Assembly (NCBI GenBank): GCA_002401055.1
Contig: NVRZ01000062.1
Span: forward strand, 1-13,307
DNA from: Bacteroidota bacterium
GTDB lineage: Bacteria > Bacteroidota > Bacteroidia > NORP154
Reading direction: 5' to 3'
DNA: 13,307 bases
Position numbers and translations under genes: made by a program. Under the pieces are notes generated by a model. It saw nothing but the letters and a program-made list of their open reading frames with translations, was not told the DNA's origin and did not search any database. The stretch's first letter is position 1. The number at the start of each line of letters is the position of its first letter. Below, piece by piece: positions 1-6,440 of the stretch.

Positions 1-1467
1 GATCCTCCTACCGGTAACTGGGTTAGTATCGCTTCCCCTTAGAATTTCCTGAGGAGTTTTCCCTAATACTTCATCAGATCTGTAGCCAGTTATTCTTGTG
101 AACCCTGCATTAACCCACTCTATTTTATCCTCCCCATCAGTAATAATGACGTAATTTTCTGCTTTACTGGCGACAAGCGATAGCTTTTCCAGCTCCTTGT
201 TATCATTCTTCTTCTCTTGATAGCGCATGTAAATGAATACCGTAAGTATTATCACAAGAAGCAGAACGATTATTAAAAAATTTCGAAATATCCTTTGTTC
301 GCTGGCTTCCAGATGGCTTATTTTACTTTCTTTCGAAAGTTGTTCTATGCGACTTTCCTTCGATTTATTGTCCAACTTGGCTTGCATCTCAGCCAGCTTT
401 AGGCTAGATTTTTCGTCAAGCATGCTGTCCTTCATCAGAGAATACAATTGATAGTACCTTAAGGACTTTTTATATTCTTTTGTTATTTCATAGATATTTG
501 ACAGTTGCTGATATGCATTTCTTATTTCGTTGATGCCTCCAACATCCTTAGCTTCATTCAGCGCTATATTATAGAATTTCAGAGCCAAATGATCCTTACC
601 CAATCTATGGTGAACATCAGCTATATCTGAATAAGTTATGCTCATACCCTTCTTGTCTTCTAAACTATCGAATATGGAAAGACTCATCCGGTAATAGTCT
701 AGCGCTGTATCATAATCTTCCGAGTTGTTGGTTAAATTGGCTCGGTATTTATAAACAGTTCCAATATTGCCTAAACTTCTTGCGATGGAACGGGGCTCGC
801 CAAGTTTCTGTTTTATTTCAAGAGCTTTCAATAAATAATCTATGGCGCTTCCAAGATTTTTTGGATCATTAGACTTGTCCACCTGGTTAATGTAAAGCAA
901 CCCGATATTATTCAGGCTTCCGGCAATTCCAGGCTCATCTCCAAGCTCTTCTCTCAGTTTTAAAGCTCTTTTGTAATATCTTAATGTTTCTTGAAAATTG
1001 TGTTGATAGTAGTAGATCACTCCAATATTATTCAGACTTGTAGCTATGCGTTTCTTGTCATCTATGATTTCATTAATGCGCAGTGCCTTGATATAATATT
1101 CAAGGGCTTTGTCATAGCTACCCTGATAGTCGTAGGCAACTCCAATATTATTTAAACTGGCGGCCTTGGCTCTTTTGAGCACAAGCGCTTCCTCAATACT
1201 ACCTACGCTGTTCAAGTATTCACTCGCCAATAGCAATGCTCGCTTCCCATAGGCAAGGGCCTTAACTGTATTGCTGTTTTTATACTCCCACGAGAGAGAA
1301 TTTAAGATTTTTAAATGGGTAGTATCGAGCTTGGTTTGGTCTTTGTAGTTCTTCAGCTTCGCTTCTAAGGAGTCTATCTTGCTTGTTCCTAGCGCATCAT
1401 TGAAGCTAGCAATTGCAAGAATGAAAATGATTATTAAATATATATATTGGCTAAATCTAGCTTTCAC
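1..1467 (-). CDS. TPR-PAS membrane sensor protein, probable histidine kinase (C-terminus beyond window)
   Basis: This frame is open without a stop for 489 codons and runs off the left edge, so the protein is incomplete. It begins at GTG (1465-1467), directly after an in-frame TAA; no ATG near the N-terminus competes. Residues 8-20 are a hydrophobic signal or anchor segment. Residues 50-345 are tetratricopeptide repeats of the roughly 40-residue type, with SLNNIG at 105, 145 and 185 and a variant at 231. Residues 346-395 are charged and probably helical or coiled coil. A membrane span lies at 396-414, followed by a PAS domain from 428 (ITDGEDKIEWVN, FTRITGY). This order suggests a periplasmic TPR sensor joined to a cytoplasmic PAS and signalling output. 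In Bacteroidota such proteins usually end in a histidine kinase, but the output domain is not visible and could be a phosphatase or cyclase. The ligand is unknown. It is divergent from the acylase gene. Confidence 0.85.
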   Translation of the reverse strand, partial: MKARFSQYIYLIIIFILAIASFNDALGTSKIDSLEAKLKNYKDQTKLDTTHLKILNSLSWEYKNSNTVKALAYGKRALLLASEYLNSVGSIEEALVLKRAKAASLNNIGVAYDYQGSYDKALEYYIKALRINEIIDDKKRIATSLNNIGVIYYYQHNFQETLRYYKRALKLREELGDEPGIAGSLNNIGLLYINQVDKSNDPKNLGSAIDYLLKALEIKQKLGEPRSIARSLGNIGTVYKYRANLTNNSEDYDTALDYYRMSLSIFDSLEDKKGMSITYSDIADVHHRLGKDHLALKFYNIALNEAKDVGGINEIRNAYQQLSNIYEITKEYKKSLRYYQLYSLMKDSMLDEKSSLKLAEMQAKLDNKSKESRIEQLSKESKISHLEASEQRIFRNFLIIVLLLVIILTVFIYMRYQEKKNDNKELEKLSLVASKAENYVIITDGEDKIEWVNAGFTRITGYRSDEVLGKTPQEILRGSDTNPVTGRRI

Positions 1468-1481
1468 TTATTGAAATTTAT

Positions 1482-1489
1482 CAAAGGTA
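1482..1489 (-). promoter_or_regulatory. Candidate Bacteroidota -7 box for the TPR-PAS gene
   Basis: On the minus strand this reads TACCTTTG, an exact match to the TAnnTTTG -7 element known for Bacteroidota housekeeping promoters. I see no clear TTG-type -33 box at the right distance. If it is used, the 5' leader would be only about ten bases. A 9-mer, ATTGAAATT, occurs on the plus strand on both sides of it (1470-1478 and 1492-1500), 22 bases apart, about two helical turns, and could be a protein-binding pair. Confidence 0.35.
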
Positions 1490-1528
1490 GAATTGAAATT
1501 ATTAATTTTAGCCCTAATCTCTATTTCT

Positions 1529-1548
1529 TTGCATTTATATCAGTGCAA
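1529..1548. promoter_or_regulatory. Small inverted repeat in the divergent spacer
   Basis: TTGCA (1529-1533) and TGCAA (1544-1548) form an inverted repeat with a 10-base gap near the middle of the 168-base spacer between the two divergent genes. The size and placement suit a dimeric regulator, but five-base arms in AT-rich DNA can arise by chance. The rest of the spacer (1468-1635) is AT-rich and shows no small gene. Confidence 0.2.
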
Positions 1549-1635
1549 TAATGGATCATAATCAGATACAATAAATACATAAATAAGCGTTTTATGTCTT
1601 TAAAAATTAATAACCCTCTAATATCTTAAACTTAA

Positions 1636-3717
1636 GTGAAACCATTCTATATTCTATTCATTTTAGCTTTTGTAAGCTGCGCTACTACATATTCTTTTTC
1701 TCAAATAAATCCTGAATCAATAACCATCGCCAGAGACAAATGGGGTGTTCCTCACATTTATGCGCCAAAAGATGAGGAGGTAGCATATGGTTTGGCATGG
1801 GCAACGTGTGAAGATAATTTTCACAATTTACAAGAGAATATTTTACCCGTTAGAAAGAGAATGGGTGAATACAAAGGAAAGGATGGCGCCATAGTGGATG
1901 TATTTGGTCACCTAATGGGTGTTGATGAATTGGTTGAAAAGGATTATGATAAAAGCTTCTCGGATAAGTTTAAATTGGTTCTTGAAGGGTATTGTGCTGG
2001 CGTTAACTCATATGCTGAAAAGCATCCTAAGGAGGTACTACTTAAGGGTATATTTCCCGTAACTCCGAAGGATATGATCAAGGCCTATACCTTTTCGCTA
2101 GCGTTCATGACACATGTTCATTACGATTTTTACCGAATATTCAAGGGCCATATTAAGAATTATGAAATTCAGCATGGAATAGGTTCTAATGGAATGGCGG
2201 TTTCTAGCTCTCGAACCAAAGATGGGAAAACCTACCTGGCCATCAACTCGCATCAACCATTGGAGGGTCCATTTGCCTGGTATGAGGCGCATCTTATGAG
2301 TGATGAAGGGCTCAATATTTTAGGCGCAAATTTTCCAGGTGGAGTGGGAATGATGGTGGGTGTGAATGAGAACCTCGGGTGGGGGCATACATTGAATTAC
2401 CCTGATCTGGATGATGTGTACAAACTCACCATGCACCCAACGGAAAAGTTGAAATACAAATACGATGGCAAATGGGAGACGCTTGAAGAACGACCGATAA
2501 AGATGAAGGTCAAGGTGCTTGGTTTCTTGAAAATTCGGGTTAAACAAAAATTTTATTGGAGCAAGTACGGCACAACCATTAAAAATGATGATGGCTTTTA
2601 TTCTGTGAGGTTTCCAGCAAATATGGATATCCGTGCCGCTGAGCAGTGGTACCATATGAATAAAGCGAGGAATTTTGAGGAGTTCAGCAAGGCATTGGAT
2701 ATGCAAGCCTTTCCCGGAATCAACATTGTGTACGCTGATCGAGAGGACAACATATACTACCTCTCAAATGGTTTATTCGCTTACAGAAACCCAGCTTACG
2801 ACTGGACGAAAGTACTGCCTGGCGATACATCTGCTACTTTGTGGGAGCCCAAGTGGCATCCAAGAGAGGATTTACCTCAAATTTTGAATCCAGAATGTGG
2901 TTATCTTGTAAACACCAATAATACTCCCTTTAATGTCACTTGCCCAGAGAATAATCTGGACCCAGAGAAATTTGACAAAACAATGGGCTTTCTCACAGAC
3001 GATAATAACCGAAGCTTAAGATACCATGAACTTATTGCTAATTATGATAAATTGAGTTACGATGACTTTAAAAATATCAAATATGATTTGAAGTTCGCCA
3101 CACCAGCTCATAATAATTTCATGTTGGGTATTGAAAAACTGCTGACACTTGACCCTACCAAATTTCCTGATATGGAAGAGGAGATTACCATGCTACTGAA
3201 TTGGGATAGAAGCACCGATATCAAGAGCGAACCTGCCTCGCTGGCTTTGCTCGCTATTAAGTGGTTGGTGGATGAGATGTTCAAACGAGGTCAGCTGCCG
3301 GGAGTGTCGCAGCTGGATGAGGCTATTGTAGTGGAAGCATTAACATTTGCAAAAGAGCATCTTAAAAAACATTTTAAAACGGTACATGTTCCATTGGGAG
3401 ATATGCAACGTCATATTCGGGGTGATGTGTCACTTCCAGTTGGCGGAGGTCCTGATATCCTGGCCGCTATGCATGTTGATTACCATAAAAAGGGAATTCT
3501 AAAATCGAGACATGGTGATTCTTATATCGAGTTGGTAAGATTCAGCAAAGACGGAGTGGAGATAGAGACAGTAAATGCCTATGGCGCTTCTAACAAAGAG
3601 GACAGTCCACATTATACAGATCAGATGGAAATGTATGTTAATCAGCGTACAAAGACTATGACACTAGACAGAGAGAAGGTGATGGCCGAGGCTGTTCGGA
3701 AATACCATCCACAATGA
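1636..3717 (+). CDS. Penicillin acylase-family (Ntn hydrolase) amidohydrolase, exported
   Basis: The 693-residue length matches the penicillin/acyl-homoserine-lactone acylase family, whose precursors cut themselves into alpha and beta chains and hydrolyse amide-linked acyl groups. Residues 1-23 are a signal sequence with two possible exits: a lipobox-like FVSC ending at Cys15, or an SFS-Q site at 22-23. The N-terminal part has the family's RDKWGVPHIYA start (33-43) and YGLAWATCEDN. G183-S184-N185 marks the autoprocessing site, making Ser184 the nucleophile and the new beta-chain N-terminus. It is followed by SRTKDGK and NSHQPL, then a VNENLGWGHT block (243-252), an NNRSLRYHEL block, and a C-terminal SPHYTDQMEMY block. 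The family's usual Trp after GSN is Met here. The start is GTG, directly after TAA, with no Shine-Dalgarno sequence. The natural substrate cannot be read from the sequence; acyl-homoserine lactones, lipopeptides or other N-acyl amides are possible. Confidence 0.9.
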   Translation: MKPFYILFILAFVSCATTYSFSQINPESITIARDKWGVPHIYAPKDEEVAYGLAWATCEDNFHNLQENILPVRKRMGEYKGKDGAIVDVFGHLMGVDELVEKDYDKSFSDKFKLVLEGYCAGVNSYAEKHPKEVLLKGIFPVTPKDMIKAYTFSLAFMTHVHYDFYRIFKGHIKNYEIQHGIGSNGMAVSSSRTKDGKTYLAINSHQPLEGPFAWYEAHLMSDEGLNILGANFPGGVGMMVGVNENLGWGHTLNYPDLDDVYKLTMHPTEKLKYKYDGKWETLEERPIKMKVKVLGFLKIRVKQKFYWSKYGTTIKNDDGFYSVRFPANMDIRAAEQWYHMNKARNFEEFSKALDMQAFPGINIVYADREDNIYYLSNGLFAYRNPAYDWTKVLPGDTSATLWEPKWHPREDLPQILNPECGYLVNTNNTPFNVTCPENNLDPEKFDKTMGFLTDDNNRSLRYHELIANYDKLSYDDFKNIKYDLKFATPAHNNFMLGIEKLLTLDPTKFPDMEEEITMLLNWDRSTDIKSEPASLALLAIKWLVDEMFKRGQLPGVSQLDEAIVVEALTFAKEHLKKHFKTVHVPLGDMQRHIRGDVSLPVGGGPDILAAMHVDYHKKGILKSRHGDSYIELVRFSKDGVEIETVNAYGASNKEDSPHYTDQMEMYVNQRTKTMTLDREKVMAEAVRKYHPQ

Positions 3718-3762
3718 CAATAATTTTGACAATGACTCAATACCCGTCAGGACACGTCATTG
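3712..3762. repeat. Triple CAATGAC motif, possible stem-loop after the acylase gene
   Basis: CAATGAC occurs at 3712-3718 (spanning the acylase stop codon) and again at 3730-3736. Its reverse complement GTCATTG lies at 3756-3762, inside the left end of the adjoining repeat element. The second copy and the inverted copy could pair as a 7-base stem around 19 bases. No U-tract follows, so it is not a convincing intrinsic terminator. Confidence 0.3.
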
Positions 3763-3815
3763 CGATCCGCCTGAACGCTGAGGCTCCCGAAGCGCAGGAG
3801 GAGAATCAATCTCCT
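3755..3815. repeat. Degenerate dispersed repeat (GTCATTGCGA type)
   Basis: The stretch begins CGTCATTGCGA, continues GC-rich (CGCCTGAACGCTGAGG, then CCCGAAGCGCAGGAGG), and ends AATCAATCTCCT. From memory this start and finish resemble short non-coding repeats found in many copies in several bacterial phyla, which typically begin GTCATTGCGA and end near CAATCTC. Its base composition differs clearly from the AT-rich spacers elsewhere in this window, which supports an inserted element. The right end contains a perfect hairpin. It fills most of the 103 bases between the acylase and cyclophilin genes and stops five bases before the cyclophilin ATG. Only one copy is visible here, so repeat status is inferred. 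Confidence 0.5.
3799..3815 (+). promoter_or_regulatory. Hairpin next to the cyclophilin start codon
   Basis: AGGAGA (3799-3804) and TCTCCT (3810-3815) pair perfectly around the loop ATCAA, ending five bases before the ATG at 3821. In the transcript this stem would sit where the ribosome loads and would hide the only AGGAG-like bases nearby, so it could lower translation of the cyclophilin. It is also the right end of the repeat element, so it may simply be part of that element. Confidence 0.4.
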
Positions 3816-3820
3816 ACTAA

Positions 3821-4438
3821 ATGAAAACCATATACAGGCACTTTTCCTTTTTGATTCTTGGCATTGTTATGATTAGTTATGCTCAAGCTCAATCTGACTT
3901 GGGAGACGGATTGTTTGCAGAGATAACAACCTCAAAAGGTGTGATCATTGTTTCTCTGGAATTTGAAAAAGCACCTATGACCGTAGCCAATTTTGTGGGA
4001 TTGGCAGAGGGTACCATGAGCAATACATTCAGAGAAAAAGGCAAGCCATTTTATGACGGACTTACATTTCATCGGGTGATTGCAGATGGAATTATTCAGG
4101 GGGGAGACCCTGAGGGAAAAGGATTCGGCAATGGTGGTTATTACTTCAAGGATGAGTTTGTAAAAGGCTTGAAGCACGACAGGCCCGGAACACTATCGAT
4201 GGCCAATGCTGGAAAAAGCACCAATGGAAGCCAGTTTTTTGTCACGCACAAAGCCATTCCCAAGCTGGATAAAAAGCACACCGTTTTCGGTTATGTAATT
4301 TCTGGACTTGAAGTGGTAAATGTCATTGCTCAAGGCGATGTGATGAAGACCATTAGAATTATTAGAAACGGCGCTGCGGCGAAAGCTTTCGATGCCAATG
4401 CGCATTTCACTGCTAAAGATCGAATTAAGCTCAAATAG
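3821..4438 (+). CDS. Exported cyclophilin-type peptidylprolyl isomerase
   Basis: The 205-residue product has a signal peptide (1-24, ending SYAQAQ), so it should act in the periplasm as a proline cis-trans isomerase in protein folding. Cyclophilin blocks in order: [14 protein letters not shown] (51-64), [10 protein letters not shown] (77-86), QGGDPEGKG (93-101), [18 protein letters not shown] (126-143) and LDKKHTVFG (149-157). Relative to human cyclophilin A, the catalytic Arg55 (R85), Gln63 (Q93), Phe113 (F140), Leu122 (L149) and His126 (H153) are kept. Phe60 is Gly90, Met61 is Ile91 and Trp121 is Lys148. Loss of the Trp is common in bacterial cyclophilins; loss of Phe60 is less usual and may lower activity or shift specificity. 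It lies 16 bases before the E1 gene on the same strand and is probably co-transcribed with it. There is no free Shine-Dalgarno sequence; AGGAGG lies about 20 bases upstream, next to the hairpin. Confidence 0.92.
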   Translation: MKTIYRHFSFLILGIVMISYAQAQSDLGDGLFAEITTSKGVIIVSLEFEKAPMTVANFVGLAEGTMSNTFREKGKPFYDGLTFHRVIADGIIQGGDPEGKGFGNGGYYFKDEFVKGLKHDRPGTLSMANAGKSTNGSQFFVTHKAIPKLDKKHTVFGYVISGLEVVNVIAQGDVMKTIRIIRNGAAAKAFDANAHFTAKDRIKLK

Positions 4439-4454
4439 ATTTAAGGTGATTGAT

Positions 4455-6440
4455 ATGGCAATAAAATACGATCGCGGAAAGCTCACTGACGATTTTCTAA
4501 TCAAACTTTTTACCAGTATCCTCAAGCCGAGGATGATTGAAGAAAAAATGCTCTTGCTCCTGAGGCAAGGCAAGATATCCAAATGGTTTTCGGGTATAGG
4601 CCAAGAAGCCATTTCGGTGGGTGCCGTGATGGCTATGAACAGTGATGACTACCTGCTTCCCATGCACCGTAATCTCGGTATGTTCATTGTAAGGGATGTG
4701 CCACTTAATAGATTGTTTGCTCAATTTCAGGGCAAGGCCGGTGGCTTTACCAAAGGCAGGGACCGGTCATTCCACTTTGGAAGTCTTGAACATCATATCA
4801 TTGGTATGATCTCGCACCTGGGATCTCAAATGGGAGTAGCTGATGGAGTGGCGTTGGGCGATCTTCTCACCAAGAATAAGAAAGTGACTCTGGTGGTTAC
4901 TGGTGATGGAGGCAGTAGCCAGGGAGAATTTCATGAGGCGATTAACGTGGCGGCGGTTTGGGACCTGCCAATTATCTTTCTCATTGAGAACAATGGATAC
5001 GGCTTATCTACTCCATCGAGAGAGCAATTTAAGTTCAAGAGTTTTATTGATAAAGCCAAAGGATATGGTATAAGTGCAGTGCAAGTTGATGGAAATAACG
5101 TAATAGATGTGTACAACACCGTTCAGGAAATAACAGAAAAAATTCGAAAGAAAGCACAGCCGATTCTTTTGGAATGCATGACATTTAGAATGCGTGGACA
5201 TGAAGAGGCATCAGGAACAAAGTACATTCCACCAGAGTTATTCGTGGAATGGGCCAAGAAAGACCCTGTAGATAATTTTGAGAACTATCTTTTAAAGGAG
5301 AAGGTACTCAACAAAAAGTCGTTAGAAGGAATAAGAAAGACTATTGCTGCAGAAATAGAAGATGGATTGAAGATTGCCTTCGCTGAAAAGACTGTTTTTG
5401 CAAATACGGACGTGGAATATGATGATCTCTTTCAGAAGTATCAATTCACGATTACAGAGCCTGAATCAGAGAAGGTATCAGAACTACGCATGGTTGATGC
5501 AGTAAAAGACGGACTGGAGCAATCCATGGAGAAATATGATAATCTGATTGTGATGGGTCAGGATATTGCGGAATATGGGGGTGTGTTTAAAGTGACGGAG
5601 GGATTTGTAGAAAAGTTTGGCGCCGATCGAATCAGGAATACTCCGCTTTGTGAATCGGCAATTGTCGGTGCTACGCTCGGATTGTCTATAAATGGGTACA
5701 AGTCGGTTATGGAAATGCAATTCGCCGACTTTGTTACCTGTGGATTCAACCAGATAATCAATAATCTTGCTAAGGTACATTGGCGGTGGAAGCAAAATGC
5801 AGATGTCGTTATACGAATGCCTACTGGAGCTGGAGTCAATGCTGGCCCATTTCATTCTCAGTCAAACGAGGCCTGGTTTTTTCACACTCCTGGTCTAAAA
5901 GTTGTGTACCCGGCGTTTCCGCGTGATGCGAAGGGCTTACTGGCAGCAAGTATTGAAGATCCCAACCCCGTCATGTACTTTGAGCACAAGGCTTTGTACC
6001 GAAGCATTAGAGGCGATGTGCCCGATGATTACTATACCATTCCAATTGGAGAGGCAGCTTTGATCAAAGAGGGATCGGATGTTTCTATTATCACCTATGG
6101 CAGCGGTGTCCACTGGGCTCTTGAGGAGCTTATAGCAAGCCCTGATATATCTGCTGACCTGATAGATCTTCGCACACTAATGCCTTTCGATAAATCAGCA
6201 ATAATAAAGTCGGTTAAAAAGACGGGAAGGGCAATTATACTTCATGAAGACACCCTGATTGGTGGAATAGGAGGAGAGCTAGCAGCTTTTATCAATGAAG
6301 AGTGTTTTGAATTTCTGGATGCTCCTATAATGCGCTCAGCGAGTTTAGATACCCCGGTACCATTTACCGATACACTAGAGACAAATTTTCTTCCAAAAGA
6401 GAGATTTAAGGAGCAGCTTAGATATGTATTAAACTATTGA
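4455..6440 (+). CDS. 2-oxoacid (branched-chain) dehydrogenase E1, fused alpha-beta subunits
   Basis: This thiamine-diphosphate enzyme carries out the decarboxylation step of a 2-oxoacid dehydrogenase complex in the cytoplasm. At 661 residues it combines both E1 subunits in one chain. The alpha half (1-330) has the thiamine diphosphate motif GDG (150-152) through ENN (178-180), preceded by the heterotetrameric-E1 block GKISKWFSGIGQEA (39-52). The beta half (from about 343) has MGQDIAEYGGVFKVTEG, catalytic Glu400 (LCESAIVG) and the active-site His467 in GPFHSQ. I chose the ATG at 4455 (MAIKYD), which has AAGGTGAT just upstream. The ATG at 4392 would add 21 unconserved residues and overlap the cyclophilin gene by 47 bases. 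Branched-chain 2-oxoacids are the likeliest substrates, since fused E1 chains of this kind in Bacteroidota are usually annotated as 2-oxoisovalerate dehydrogenase; pyruvate or acetoin cannot be excluded. E2 and E3 genes are not in the window. Confidence 0.9.
   Translation: MAIKYDRGKLTDDFLIKLFTSILKPRMIEEKMLLLLRQGKISKWFSGIGQEAISVGAVMAMNSDDYLLPMHRNLGMFIVRDVPLNRLFAQFQGKAGGFTKGRDRSFHFGSLEHHIIGMISHLGSQMGVADGVALGDLLTKNKKVTLVVTGDGGSSQGEFHEAINVAAVWDLPIIFLIENNGYGLSTPSREQFKFKSFIDKAKGYGISAVQVDGNNVIDVYNTVQEITEKIRKKAQPILLECMTFRMRGHEEASGTKYIPPELFVEWAKKDPVDNFENYLLKEKVLNKKSLEGIRKTIAAEIEDGLKIAFAEKTVFANTDVEYDDLFQKYQFTITEPESEKVSELRMVDAVKDGLEQSMEKYDNLIVMGQDIAEYGGVFKVTEGFVEKFGADRIRNTPLCESAIVGATLGLSINGYKSVMEMQFADFVTCGFNQIINNLAKVHWRWKQNADVVIRMPTGAGVNAGPFHSQSNEAWFFHTPGLKVVYPAFPRDAKGLLAASIEDPNPVMYFEHKALYRSIRGDVPDDYYTIPIGEAALIKEGSDVSIITYGSGVHWALEELIASPDISADLIDLRTLMPFDKSAIIKSVKKTGRAIILHEDTLIGGIGGELAAFINEECFEFLDAPIMRSASLDTPVPFTDTLETNFLPKERFKEQLRYVLNY

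Noticed and set aside
233..451. Small plus-strand open frame
   Set aside because: It lies fully inside the TPR-PAS gene on the opposite strand and shows no family similarity or start signal.
901..1160. Regular 120-base periodicity suggesting a DNA repeat array
   Set aside because: It is explained by 40-residue TPR units in one continuous reading frame; there are no identical repeat-spacer units as in CRISPR.
4392..4454. Upstream ATG giving 21 extra residues to the E1 protein
   Set aside because: It would lie inside the cyclophilin coding sequence, the extra residues show no E1 similarity, and the ATG at 4455 has AAGGTGAT placed correctly.
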